In this document: in pieces, positions 34,139 through 45,794 of the stretch
Layout: each line of letters begins with the position of its first letter
Position numbering within the stretch: the first letter of the stretch is position 1
From: Pectinophora gossypiella
Taxonomy: Eukaryota > Arthropoda > Insecta > Lepidoptera > Gelechiidae
DNA length: 64,000 nt
Direction: 5' to 3'
NCBI RefSeq assembly: GCF_024362695.1
Contig: NC_065420.1
Coordinates: 4,665,420-4,729,419 of the forward strand
Notes under the pieces: model-generated
What the model was told of the DNA's origin: nothing
The model's database searches: none
Seen by the model: only the letters and a program-made list of their open reading frames with translations
Program-made: the position numbers and the translations under genes

Positions 34139-34346
34139 TTATTGTTGATTTGCCGCAAATCTACAATGAGTGACGTCAAAAAAAGTACTAAACCTATCCT
34201 TAAACAATTTATCTAAATTACTATAATAAACCTCATAATTATTATATTGGTTGCCAATTTTAGTCTTATCCTAATCATAAGATTCAATGAACCTGTTTTG
34301 CTTACCTAACTACTTGTACAACTTACTGCTACTTGTAGTACTCTCT

Positions 34347-34446
34347 TCTATCGTGTGGGTTGTGAGGTGAATTACCAACCCCATCAACCCTAGTCATCGT
34401 TACATGAGCCATGTCAGGCCTTTGGCGGCTCAATAATAACCCTGAC
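34347..34446. mobile_element. SINE2 end with internal inversion
   Basis: The first half ('cttctatcgtgtgggttgtg'…'catcaaccct') is reverse-oriented; the second half ('gtcatcgttacatgagccat'…) is forward. Confidence 0.65.
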
Positions 34447-34485
34447 TTGTAGTACTTGGAACTATGTTTTAACCACTCATAGAAG

Positions 34486-34631
34486 TACAGTCATGAGCAA
34501 TATAATGTACCCACTTTAGGACTCTGTCGCACTAACATATTTGACATTTAGTGAGACATACAGTTCAATTTATCAAAAAAGTTAATGTGACATGGTACCA
34601 AAGTGTATACATATTAATGCTCGTGACCGTA
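34486..34631. mobile_element. MITE-B copy 2
   Basis: Ends 'cagtcatgagcaatataatg' and 'attaatgctcgtgaccg' flanked by TA. Confidence 0.82.
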
Positions 34632-34882
34632 CTACCAATAATTCTCGCGGCACACACAACCGGAGCGGGATTTTGTATGAGACTGCAAATACGAACGACA
34701 CGGTTTGCTCGTACTGTTTGCCACCCAGGATCTCAGATTGTCTAGCAACTTTGTATGCATGAAGCTTAAGGGCCGATATCACTAGGACACCATGGTGGCC
34801 CTACCAACAAAATATCTCAAAGTACCTCACCAATTTGTTGCCAGCAATCGAATCCCGAACAATTTCCCGCTGGTGGCGCAAC

Positions 34883-35009
34883 CACACATAAAACATAAAA
34901 CTATGGGGCCCATAGTTTTATGTGTAAAACTATGGGGCACACATAAAACATAAAACTATGGACCCCATAGTTTTACACATAAAACTATGGGCCCCATAGT
35001 GTTATGTGT
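34883..35009. repeat. array of alternating inverted repeats
   Basis: 'acataaaactatgggg' and its complement alternate at least five times in about 125 bp, including a 31-bp hairpin with one-base centre. Confidence 0.85.
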
Positions 35010-36423
35010 TCTGTGTCTACGGCACTTAAATGAAAGGTACCATTGGGTTACACTTGGCACTAAACAAAACACGGTCGCTACACCACCAATAAAAACGTAA
35101 AGGCCATCACTTCAATATGAGCTCTTACAAATCGAAAGGATACAAGCCTATGAATTTTACATCGAAAGAGCGCCATAATGTGAAACTAATCCGGTCACGC
35201 ACCAGCGAGGATCAAGGTGTTCACACCGTGACATTTGTGATGGATGACTCCAAGTGAGGATAACACCAGCACAAGTAGACAACAAAAACTCGAAGCTGTC
35301 TAAAAGTCCAAGAAAAATTGCCGCAAGTAGACGAATCAAGACGTGGTCATGCCAGATAAAAATTAATAACTGTCCACGAAATATTATGGCTCGAAGAAAT
35401 CTGGACATGAGTTTTATAACGAAAATAATAGCTACATATAGATACATCATTGTATTGTGACTAAAATGAAACTGCGAACGTACCAACCATTGATTTTATC
35501 ATAAAAGGAAAGTAAAATGATTCTACAATCGTTGAAAGAGCTGATATAAAAAGTGCCAATCCTAATAAATCGGAATTGAAAAGGATTCAAGTGTTTTAAA
35601 ATAAGAGCTTAACTGTAAAAGACGGCTTGTTCGTATTTTAATACTTTAACATTTTGGTTGTTTTCAAAGATATCTTTTCGTTTTTTACATCCGCACCACA
35701 TCAAATACTTAAGTACAATTCTAAATGCTCTTTAAAACCCCAAAACTTCCCAATAATTTCACAATTCAGTTCCTAATTGCTGCTTTACCCACCGCAAGTG
35801 GTACATAAAGGCCTACAGGGTTGCATGACGGTAATAGCATAGAACTAGGACCTAATACTACTGTTGTTATGATTCAATTACAAAGGTTGTCGCCTCAGGA
35901 ACTACAATCACAACACTAACCGCTACAAGTCCGCTTTCATTATGCTGTGTAAGCGTTACTGAGAGGCTAAGCGAATTACACCCAACTTATAAGCCGTGGT
36001 ATAATGTCAACAGAGAGTTTATACTTTAAAGCTTAGGTTAGAGGAGAAATTACATAAGCAAGTAAGAAGCGAAAAGGAAGGTGACGTTCTTATGTACACC
36101 AATGAAACAAAGTTTTAAGAAAAGTCAATATAAGAGGGACTATAAAAAGAATAATGTTTAACTTCTCTTGACGCATCGACAAAATTAATTTACTATTCAA
36201 TTAGCAATGAGAAATTATAAACGACCATATCACATACACAGTATGATAATAGTATACCACAGTCGTTTAGGGAAGGCCTTTACCTGGCATTTCAACTACC
36301 TCATATAAGGCTAACTATACACCGTCTATGCAGGGTGATAATAACAATATTCTTGGTCTGCAATGAATAGCTACCGCCCTATAGGTCGACAAGAACCTTG
36401 TGGCTGTGCACCATCTCCATAGA
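35010..36423. other. no gene recognised
   Basis: Short frames only. No repeat family recognised, so this may be unique sequence. Confidence 0.45.
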
Positions 36424-36750
36424 CTTTTTTGTTTTGGTTTTCCCCGAAGGGCAAGGCAAAGGGAACCATGCCCATACAGCCAAGTCTTATGTATTTTTAT
36501 TTCTTATTGATGATTAATCAAATGATGAAAGGTGATGACGATGAATGATGAAACCTAAGCCCCCACCTCCGGAACATACTCCTACTCCGAACCTCAATCG
36601 AATTAACTCAAAAATCCGCGTAAACTTTCGAGTTACGAAGCGGCTTGTTCGCACGAAGCGAAAATAGATAAGTACACTTTGTTTATTAAATATTCCGATA
36701 TAATAAGACTATCGCGAACGTTCTTCGATTACAAGTTAATCGAATTTCAA
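36424..36750 (-). mobile_element. poly-A retroposon, second copy
   Basis: Reverse of 5567-5965, from 'ggttttccccgaagggcaag' to 'gactatcgcgaacgttctt'. It abuts a MITE-C arm. Confidence 0.75.
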
Positions 36751-36754
36751 AAAT

Positions 36755-36871
36755 AATTTTAAAAAGAACTAATATTTTCATGAATTTTTGACAGGATATT
36801 CCACTTGATATCAACTCAGAATCATGGACCGAATCATCCTCCTTAGTATTCGTTACGATGTCGGTAACACA
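36755..36871. mobile_element. MITE-C right arm
   Basis: 'cacttgatatcaactcagaa' to 'cgttacgatgtcggtaacac'. Confidence 0.7.
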
Positions 36872-37069
36872 TCATATATCTACAGATAGGGTAGGGCTTA
36901 GAGGTGAACTGTAGCATAAGGCGGCGATACCAATAGATAATACAGGTGGCAGTGATATAGTACATGAAATAAGGCCTGCATAATGACCACGCACCAAAAG
37001 TTCCTTGTCGCTCTATAGTAAAGAAAATGCCTACTCCTAGCAATGCGCGACGAGCTGTTTCAAGGCGTA

Positions 37070-38374
37070 TTATAACTTCGTATCCTTCAGTAAAACAGCG
37101 GCTTCGTACGACGGCAGGCCGCTGTCAGGTCTGTGAGGTATACAGCGTGGACATGGCTCTGTTATCACCTCCTGGAAGAAACACAAACGAACCAAGTTAA
37201 AGATTTTTCCAGAAATCACACTGGATCTTTTTTCTTGGAGCAAAATGCGCGAAAGAATAGAAATGGAATCGAAAAGAACCACAGGCAATCCAGATGCAGT
37301 AAATATTATCGTCAATGATTTCTGAAAGTGGCTCAAAGTCTTGCGATATCAGATGAGTTGCGATGTAAAAAAGGCCTCATGGAAGCAATTCATATAAAAA
37401 AGCAATATTACACTTTGACATTGGCGTATACAAAAGTAAGTGCGCATTGCAAGCAAATGTCAATTAGCAATATCGCTTTTTTAGATGAATTGCTTCGATG
37501 TGGCATTTTTAGCCCCCGTGGTCATAGACCATATAAGAGTCTTACATATAAGAGTGTAATGTGATGTTGCAAGAAATTTGTGAAATATAGGCCCCGATTC
37601 CTGCAGACACCTCCTAATTTTATTTCAAGTTATACCCGTCATTTTCTTAGCCGCCGAAAAGGAGGGTACGGTTGATTGACAACTGTTAATTTTAAAAATA
37701 ATTAGTGAATTAATGAATAACCCAGGCGAATTAAATAAGCATCCCGCTGATATTCAACCTGTTTGACGTGTGCTGTCAATTGATGTTTTGGGAGCGCTTT
37801 TTTTCTTCCTTAGATTGACGTGTGTTTCATAAATGTTATGCCTGTCGATTGCCCGTCCCTTTTCTTTTCAGTGGATACGAAAATGACAGGTATAACTTAA
37901 AACAAAATTAGATGGTGTGTACGGAAATCAGCACCATAGACTCTCTTAATAAAAAAGTGATCCTACAAATTAGGAACCCTTAAAAACTAAAGTTTAGTAA
38001 AAGTTTTTAATTGATAGTGAACATTATGTCAAAGACCAATGAGAGGAATAGACTATCAGAGTACTGAATCATCATCATCATGTCGACCAAACCGTAGCCG
38101 GCAACGGTGACTCCTAAATTATACCGGATCGTTGCTGAAGTGGGCTTTGATGTGGCTAGCGAAACGGAACTACTGAATATTACTTGAGGAAACAAGAACT
38201 GTTAAAGAAATGTCTTGTTCTACTGAGAACTACTATTGAATAGGGCGTATTTTGGCTGCTTTTGTATGTAATAAACAGTCTTACCTGCAAGGAACAATCC
38301 TTAGGCACAGCAGCATCGTCATTGACAACGACGGTGTCGTACGCTGGCGGTGGCCCCGTCATCTCGTCTTGAAT
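37070..38374 (-). CDS. host gene 3' exons with PPxY and LPxY motifs
   Basis: Two minus-strand exons, 38374-38285 and 37171-37070, separated by a 1.1-kb intron holding MITEs. Each has a consensus acceptor (acag, ccag); the upstream one has donor cag|gtaaga. Both junctions are phase 0. The 30-codon exon holds PPPAY; the last exon holds LPSYEAA and ends at TAA 37072-37070. PPxY/LPxY motifs bind WW domains of Nedd4-type ubiquitin ligases and lie in cytoplasmic tails of adaptors such as insect Commissureless. That name is only a guess. Upstream exons, probably with a membrane segment, were not found. Confidence 0.6.
37363..37517. mobile_element. MITE-A copy 10, in the host intron
   Basis: 'catggaagcaattcatataa' and 'gatgaattgcttcgatgtgg' arms. 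Confidence 0.85.
37590..37937. mobile_element. MITE-D copy 4
   Basis: Starts 'ggccccgattcctgcagaca' and ends with 'tacggaaatcagcacca'; shares the host intron at 38284-37172 with MITE-A copy 10. Confidence 0.8.
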
Positions 38375-38463
38375 CTGTTGACAAGATATATTCAGTTTTA
38401 ATTTCACAAATAGGCTAGATTCCGTAGTGTTTACATTATGTAAACACGTAAACAAACATAACA

Positions 38464-38797
38464 TACATAACATAAACTGCCTATATACGTCCCACTGCTG
38501 GGCACAGGCCTCCCCTCAATCAACCGGAGGGGGTATGGAGCATACTCCACCACGCTGCTCCACTGCGGGTTGGTGGAGGTGTTTTTACGGCTAATAGCCG
38601 GGACCAACGGCTTAACGTGCTCTCCGAAGCACGGAATCATCTTAATTTTTCGGACAATCAGGTGATTCAAGCCTGAAAAGTCCTTACCAAACAAAGGACA
38701 GTCTCACAAAGTGATTTCGACAATGTCCCCATCGGGAATCGAACCCGGACCTCCAGATCGTGAGCCTAACGCTCTAACCACTAGACCACGGAGGCTG
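38464..38797 (-). mobile_element. SINE1, full length
   Basis: The best SINE1 here: A-box 'tggtctagtggttagagc', B-box 'gggttcgattcc', shared middle, tail 'cccagcagtgggacgtatat', then 'tatgttatgta'. It lies just upstream of the host 30-codon exon. Confidence 0.88.
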
Positions 38798-39727
38798 TCA
38801 AAACCGTGTTTGGCAAACACAACAAAACAAACATAAACACATCTTATTGTAATACACATAGGTATAATTAAATATATAAATAAATATGTAATATATTATA
38901 AAATACTTGAATACTTAAATTATATAATTAATTAATTGTAATTTTACTAACATAGATATAAGACTTTTGTTACTAACAATTGCTGTGGGAAAACACCCGA
39001 AATAAATGATTTTTTTTCTTTTTTGAATCGATATAATCGATTCACATATATATTCTGTCGTCTCGGGCAATGCACTACGCGGTGGCCACAATTAAAAAGT
39101 AAACTGTACGGGTATGTACTGGGGTGGAGTGAAGACGTAGTGTGTGGTAACGAGCCGATATTTATTTATAATTATATTAAGACGAATACACTACAGATTC
39201 TAACTAGTCGGAGCGCACAAAAGGTCTTATTGTTGGCTTCTTCAGAAGTTTAAAAAAGAAAAGAGAGGCATAAACACTTATTAACTTTTCAAATAATGTC
39301 TAGAAATTGTTGACCTAGTTTCAGATCTTGAAGCATCCGAGACCACGTCAAGTGTCGGGCAGTATTGGTAGGTTTTTGTTTAAAAATGCTGTGGCTCTCG
39401 TTTCTAGAATTCAATATTGTCAATAACTTTGCGGGAGCTCCAAAGTTATATTTACGTTTGTATATGTTTCCCATTGTTCTTCAAAGTATAGGAACTTTTA
39501 AGCAATCTTCGCCGGAAAAATCGTAATTTTAAACCTAATTATACAACCCTCCCCCCTCGATTACCAACCCCTTATTAAAACAACGACAAAAACGCTCTCA
39601 TAACTTTATACAACAGTGTTTTAAGCTTTTAACACTAAGAAACTAATATTTTTGGCCGCTTTGTTTCCAAATTTGGCCTTTGACTATAATATACATGATG
39701 GGGTTGAATGATATTTTTATAACCAAA
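38798..39727. other. no gene recognised
   Basis: A 61-codon minus frame at 39474-39289 starts with ATG but has no recognisable domain. Confidence 0.4.
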
Positions 39728-39990
39728 TAGGCTAGTTTCCACCTAGTCAAATCAGTTACTTTTTACTAAACGTCAAAACACGATATTACTATGGAATTTG
39801 TATGAAAAAGCACACTGACGTCATAGAAAACGTGATAAAATGTCGGTCTTATTATTACGTTTTTCTTGATTATAATTAATAAATAAGTTGAATAGAAAAA
39901 ACGAAATGTTTTTCGTTAGTTTTAGATCTGTCTTTATTTAAAATCAGAATTTCATAATTTATCTTTAACCTAGTACACGACCCAATTGAC
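39728..39990 (-). mobile_element. MITE-E copy 2, reverse
   Basis: 'ctagtcaaatcagttacttt' to 'gtacacgacccaa', containing 'gacgtcat'. Confidence 0.65.
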
Positions 39991-40049
39991 TCAAAGAGAA
40001 CCTCGAGGGTTGGTAAAATTAGCTCCCGTTTGTCATTATCGTTGTAACT

Positions 40050-40256
40050 CACTCACTTACATCAGTAACCGGGACCAACGGCTTAACGCCTTCCGAAGCA
40101 CAGATCATCTTACTTTCGGACAATTAGGTGATCAGCCTGTAATGTCCTAACCAAACTAGGGATCACAAAGTGATTTTTGTGATGTGTCCACCGGGATTCG
40201 AACTCGGGACCTCCGGATCGTAAGCCCAACGCTCAACCACTGGACCACAGAGGCCG
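40050..40256 (-). mobile_element. SINE2, 5' part
   Basis: Minus: 'gcctctgtggtccagtggtt', B-box 'gagttcgaatcc', shared middle to 'ccggttactgatgtaagtga'. Confidence 0.8.
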
Positions 40257-41004
40257 TTGGAAGCGATTGAAAAACATAATAACACGTTCAGCTGTCTTTT
40301 CGGGCATGTCGTAAAAATTGACAGAGGGATTTTGTCCTTTGTAACATGATGGGCAGTTGTCATGGGCGATAGGGTGATCCCTTGTGACCATAAGGTTCAT
40401 CATATCCGTTTTAGGACTTCGTTTCAATAGTGGCTGCAAGTTGTCTTTGATTACTTGTGGCTCTGTACACCCCGTTAGGGATTGCGAGCGTGAGATTTAA
40501 TCTTGTTTTTTTCTTTGCAGATGCTTTTCAAATGCGGACAACATAAAATAACGCCACGTCAACATTTTTAGAAATTGTAATGGTGAGTTTTTTGCTAATT
40601 GAATTTTAATCATAATATTTGTTAAGTTTTGCTTGCTAATAAAGGCGTGTTTTCATAATATAACAGCATGACTTTTACTTTCATCAAGTCTTTCAGTGTT
40701 CTATCCCATTGGTAAAAGTGTTGTTTCAATCGATAAGCCATTAACAATGAAATCAAGTTGGTATTTCTGTCTGACGACCTTCTGAAAACTACACGTGTTC
40801 ACGTAGTATTTCAGGTTTTGTCATAATTATAACACAGGTTATGTTAACATTGTTTATGCGTAATAAACTTTTTGTTTCAAGTTACATAAGTAATTTAAAA
40901 AGAAAGTTAATAAAATAGTTTTTTTTTAAACAGTTTTATGACTATAGTGCACAACCGCCGTCGGCCAAAAAAGAGATCCGTACCGCCATAACTGGTCAGT
41001 CTCC
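40257..41004. other. no gene; old retroposon piece
   Basis: 'acttgtggctctgtacacccc' region at 40454-40500 looks like a retroposon tail. The rest is unrecognised. Confidence 0.4.
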
Positions 41005-41260
41005 TAGGTCAAAGTTAAATTATGAAATTGTGAGTACTAAGTAAATAAAGACAGATCTAAAGGTGACAAAAACCATTTTCTTTCTATTTAACTTATTTGT
41101 GAATTTTAATAAAGAAAAATGTAATAATAAGTGCGACATTTTCTCACGTTTTTCTATGACGTCACAGGTTGCTTTTTCATACAAATTCTATAGTAATTTC
41201 GTATTTTGACGTTTAGTAAAAAGTATCTGATTTGACTAGTTGGAAACTACCCTACTATGT
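41005..41260 (+). mobile_element. MITE-E copy 3
   Basis: 'tttagtaaaaagtatctgat' end, 'ctatgacgtcacaggttgc' inside. Confidence 0.65.
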
Positions 41261-41368
41261 TACTATTTACACAATACATATGTATGTGTATCGTATAGAA
41301 ACTTCTTAGTTTCGAAACCCAACCAGCCAGTATCTTAAAATAAAGAAAAAGAATAATTTTAATGCATT

Positions 41369-41504
41369 CAGTCATGAGCAATACAATGTACTCACTTTAG
41401 GACTCTGTCGCACTAACATATTTGAGTGAGATTTACAGTTCAATTTGTCAAAAATGTTAATGTGACATGGTACCAAAGTGTATACATATTAAAGCTCGTG
41501 ACCG
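41369..41504. mobile_element. MITE-B copy 3
   Basis: Same ends as the other copies, but flanked by TT rather than TA; a small deletion follows 'catatttgag'. Confidence 0.75.
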
Positions 41505-41873
41505 TTCATAGTTCATCTGTTAAACAAAGTAAGCATCAATATTGAGAGGTAATGATGGATGATGATGGCTTCGCTTTTAATTCCACCCTCGATTGGTTAC
41601 CCGATACACCTCGCTCTATGTAGGCAGATCGAGTCCAATGGAATATTGTATTGAATCCCGTCGTTTTTATTTGCAATCGCATTAGCAATCCTTCCTTGTT
41701 TTATTTAATCATAAAATCTACTTCAACAGCAAAACATTACTTCATTTTGAAGAGATTAGATGGATTTCTGCTGAGCTTGATTCTGCCTAGTTTTCTGTCA
41801 ACGCTACAATTCGTTTTTTTTAAGTACTGTAGTTTTATATATTATTACTTATTATTCTGAGTTATTGAGGACA

Positions 41874-42097
41874 GAAGAGGCAAGATGATTGGACACTTAA
41901 TTAGACACGTCGAATTTATTAAAAACATCAGGGAAGCTACAAGGAAAGAGAGGAAGGGGAAGACCAAGAATAGCTTACATGGAACAGATTAAAGAGAACG
42001 CGTACGTCGTGTCTTATAAGGAAGTGAAGGAATTGGTCTTTGATAGACAGAATGGAGAATGCTACACCGACATGAGCGTGGCTCTTAAATAAGTGAT
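41874..42097 (+). pseudogene. LINE ORF2 C-terminal relic with tail
   Basis: Plus strand codes 'RRGKMIGHLIRHVEF', then after a frameshift 'GRPRIAYMEQIKENAY' and 'VKELVFDRQNGECY', stop, and a 'gtgatgatga' tail. The same 3' end occurs at 2263-2306 and 45473-45568. Confidence 0.7.
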
Positions 42098-42584
42098 GAT
42101 GAGTTTTATAAATTCGAATTCTCCTTTCGAAGACTCCTTTTATGTAGGTGATGGTTCGACTTTCCATGGTTGGTCCTACATCGGCTCAGTCGGGTCCAGA
42201 TTTTTCGTTTGGAGTCAAAGCCAGGGACCGTCCGCGCGGGATCCTGAATAACTCCAGCACTAAACAACAAAAAACAACAAAAAAAAACACTCCAGCCTAC
42301 ACGTATCTTCCACACATTGCGTGACATGAAACTAATAAACAATTTCTCTCTCATTCTTAACTAAATAAGGTGAATCACCCATTGTCATAGGCTGAACAGC
42401 TATCACCGAACACGGTAAAACATTGTGAAAGGGAAGCAGGTTAACGCTCCTGTATTTACATATTCTCGTTTCCCATCCCATAAAGATAAAGTGTGAAGAT
42501 ATACTTTGTTGGTATTCACACAGTTACATATGTTAATACAGATGTACAAACCTGTCAGTTTCTTTAGGTTAGATAAGCCATAAG
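42098..42584. other. no gene recognised
   Basis: Nothing supportable. Confidence 0.45.
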
Positions 42585-42870
42585 GAGTAAAAGCTGGGTG
42601 ACAGACCAGGGTAGGTGGAGTCACAAGTCAGAAGACTTATCTGGTGACTACAGACAGATAACCATCCCATGGTCTAAAGTAAAAGCTGGGTGATCAGGGT
42701 AGGTGGAGTCACAAGTCAGAAGACTTATCTGGTGACTACAGACAGATAACCATCCCATGGTCTAAAGTAAAAGCGGGGTGACCAAGGTAGGTGGAGTCAC
42801 AAGTTAAAAGACTTATCTAGTGACTGCAGACAGATGACTATCCCATGGTCCAAAGTAAAAGCTGGGTGAT
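42585..42870. repeat. 88-92-bp tandem repeat, about 3 units
   Basis: Units start near 42591, 42683, 42771 and 42859 at 'aagctgggtg'. The first two are nearly identical; the third is diverged. Confidence 0.9.
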
Positions 42871-42944
42871 AAATCAAAGAAAGACAAAGACTAAAGAAAC
42901 ATTTCGTAGTGCGGATTTTGGGGGTTAAAAAGACCAAACGACGA

Positions 42945-43070
42945 GGGACTTTCCAGGCTACATTCACCAATAACAATATAGATGGCGTTGTACAGCTTTA
43001 ACGTTACCTAGTTTCTCACTACTCTGGTACATAATTATTTCAAAATACAATGTAATGGCAGAAGCATATT
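42945..43070 (+). mobile_element. family I left half
   Basis: 'gagggactttccaggctaca' followed by 'aacaatatagatggcgttgt'. Confidence 0.65.
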
Positions 43071-43076
43071 ATTATA

Positions 43077-43291
43077 CAGGGTGCTAGTAACATCGTAACG
43101 AATACTCAGGGGGATGATTCAGACCATGATTCTGAGTTAATATCAAGTGGAATTTTTCGTCGCAAAATTCATGTTTTTTTTATTTATTTTTAAATTATTT
43201 TCAATTCTATACTTTTGCGAAGGAAAATTCTACTTGATATTAATCAGCTGAATCATCCCCCTCAGTATTCGTTACGATGTCACTTACACCC
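43077..43291. mobile_element. MITE-C copy 9
   Basis: Both arms present: 'cagggtgctagtaacatcgt' and 'gttacgatgtcacttacacc'. Confidence 0.8.
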
Positions 43292-43331
43292 CACACAATT
43301 ACGTATACATACGGTAGCCATACAAGTAGGT

Positions 43332-43563
43332 ATGGGTGTTAGTGACACCATAACGAATACTGAGGGGGATGGTTCAGACCATGATTCTGAGTTGATATCA
43401 AGTGGAATTTTTTAGTCTGAATATTCCTGAAAATTTTTGTGTTTTTTTTTTATTATTTTCAATTCCATACTTTTGCGACGGAAAATTCTACTTGATATCA
43501 TCTCAGAATCATGGCCTCAATCACCCCTCAAAGTTTTTGTTACGATGTCACTAACACCCTGTA
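43332..43563. mobile_element. MITE-C copy 10
   Basis: Best preserved MITE-C here, 'gggtgttagtgacaccataa' to 'gatgtcactaacaccctgta', only about 40 bp from copy 9. Confidence 0.85.
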
Positions 43564-43594
43564 TAAATATTATTATATAATTGTTGCTTGCTAA

Positions 43595-43803
43595 ATTATA
43601 AAACGGTAACCCAGAAATAGGAGCCAATCTAACATGATCATTTTACGTTTCGACTTAGTCTCGAATTTTATTTATGAATTGAGTAAAAATGAGTACGACG
43701 TTTGCCGCTTTTATTGATGACGTCACAGGACAAACTCCAAAGAAAACTTTCATTTTGGCATTTCGTAAAAAGTATCTCATTTGACTGTGTCAAATAACCT
43801 TTA
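43595..43803 (+). mobile_element. MITE-E copy 4, diverged
   Basis: 'gatgacgtcacaggacaaac' and 'cgtaaaaagtatctcatttg'. Confidence 0.6.
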
Positions 43804-44093
43804 ATCGTGAGCAATATTTATTTATTAAAAAAAATGTTTCGTAGGAATCATATAAACACAACATAGTGAATCAACCACGCGGAAAAACAAACACGACCCA
43901 GTAATGTTTACAAAGTGTCTTTGTTTTATTTACAAAGTATTAAAACAATATTTGTGCACAAATGATGTTAGCTATAAGGAATACGTAAACAAACGGATGA
44001 GGTCCTTGATTCATTTGTTAAGCTTAATGCACACGGTCCGCGCCGGGAGTGGACCTGAGTCGGTCACGAGTGATCGAATCACTTGATATCTTT

Positions 44094-44400
44094 AATTTTG
44101 GAACTATTTTCTTTTGGTGCTATAAAGTATATTTGAATTTGAATTTGCCATACGCAATAATAATAATAATATCATTCTTTAATTTTGTAACTTTTTTTTT
44201 GGTGCTATAAAGTATATTTGAATTTGAATTTGCCATACGCAATAATAATAATAATATCATTCTTTCATTTTGTAACTATTTTCTTTTGGTGCTATAAAGT
44301 ATATTTGAATTTGAATTTGCCATACGCAATAATAATAATAATATCATTCTTTCATTTTGTAACTATTTTCTTTTGGTGCTATAAAGTATATTTGAATTTG
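44094..44400. repeat. 85-87-bp tandem repeat, 3.5 units
   Basis: 'ggtgctataaagtatatttg' recurs at 44116, 44201, 44288 and 44375; each full unit has an (AAT)n stretch. Confidence 0.92.
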
Positions 44401-45244
44401 GTTCGGTCTCAACCCGATCACGAATAATCGAATAAAAAATCTATAAAATATTTCGTCATTATGACCCCAAGGTGATCCAAGGAATAAACACTTTACTCGC
44501 ATTTACATAAAGTGCATTTGATCACGCAACCACGCAACTAAGAAAAACCTTCCATTTCTATTGTTTAAATACAACTTGGATAATCACACGTACTCGCTTG
44601 CGCGGGTCGGTGGCCTGTCAATCGCGCGATTGATTGAGTGAGATGGGTTAGTGCATAGAGAACTACTGAACCGCGCCCGACACGTTAATGTCTATGATCG
44701 AAATGATCGAATCGTTTGAACCCGATCATCATTCGAATTAGTCGTGATTGACACAGGTCCCGTAGACTCCGGGACAAATGGAGCGATCCGAGCGCGTCAT
44801 ATTTTCGTTATCTTTGAAGTTGTAAACTTGATTTCACACACGTCGCGCGGCGCGGTGTCATGGAATCTCCCACTCTACACTTCTCGCGATACTACTTCTA
44901 TGTGCATTAGCCTTTAGTTAATCTTTGACATAATTTTATGGACGTAGCGTGTTCTTCTAGTGGATATATCTTTACACGGTCAAGAAGTGAATACCATCCG
45001 TGACAAATCTACAATAAGTCACGTTAAAAAAAACAATCATACGTCTTCAGATATCGGAATCAATTCGGCATACATTGACCTAGTGATGTTTTTGTTCACA
45101 TGTGTAAGATAGTGCTTTAGTGTAAAAATATATAGTGCGGTTAGTGTATGTTGTTCATAAAAGTGTTAAGTGTACAAGAATTATATGGATTACACTTTAA
45201 CGTCAGGGGTGCTACATCGTAGAACTATAAATGGTTGATACGTG
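44401..45244 (+). promoter_or_regulatory. possible promoter and 5' non-coding exon
   Basis: GC-richer and free of the window's repeats. It has CpG-dense patches ('cacgtcgcgcggcgcggtg' near 44840) and ends at a strong donor, cgtg|gtaagtatg (45244/45245). No ATG-led coding frame crosses the donor, so any exon would be untranslated. Inference from composition and one splice site only. Confidence 0.3.
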
Positions 45245-45414
45245 GTAAGTATGTAGCTTATGCCTGGCAAGTGACAACTATATGTTGTACTAAAAACGAG
45301 CAAAATCTCTACAGAATTTGAATACGTAGAAATGAGAGTCAAGATTAGGTAAGATTTTATTTGTACGAATGTTATCGATTTGTATTATAGTATTTAACAT
45401 AGACAAACGAAACG

Positions 45415-45790
45415 TTAACTAATTGGGTATTTGACTTAGTCAACGAAACTATAAACTGGTAATCTAGAAATACAAAGGAATGAATGAATGTCAAGGAATT
45501 GACCATTGATAGACTGGAATGGAAAATGCTACACCGACAAGAGCGTGTCTCTTAAATTGATGATGATGAATCTAGAAATAGAAGCCAGTCTGACATGATC
45601 AAAAATCAATCTAATTTAACTGCCCAACTTAAATTTTATAATTTTATTTATAAATTAAGTATGAATGAGTACGTCGTTTGACCGTTTTTATTGATGACGT
45701 CACAGGACAGTATTTCCATACAAACTCCGAAAAGTTACGTTTTGACGTTTCGCAAAAAGTATCTCATTTGACTATGTTATCAAGTAGCCT
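45415..45790 (+). mobile_element. MITE-E copy 5, with LINE insert
   Basis: Flanks the 45473-45568 insert; ends 'cgcaaaaagtatctcatttg'. Confidence 0.6.
45473..45568 (+). mobile_element. 96-bp LINE 3' end with 12-bp TSD
   Basis: 'ctacaccgacaagagcgtgt' plus (GAT)n tail, flanked by perfect 'aatctagaaata' at 45461-45472 and 45569-45580. Confidence 0.85.
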
Positions 45791-45794
45791 ATTA

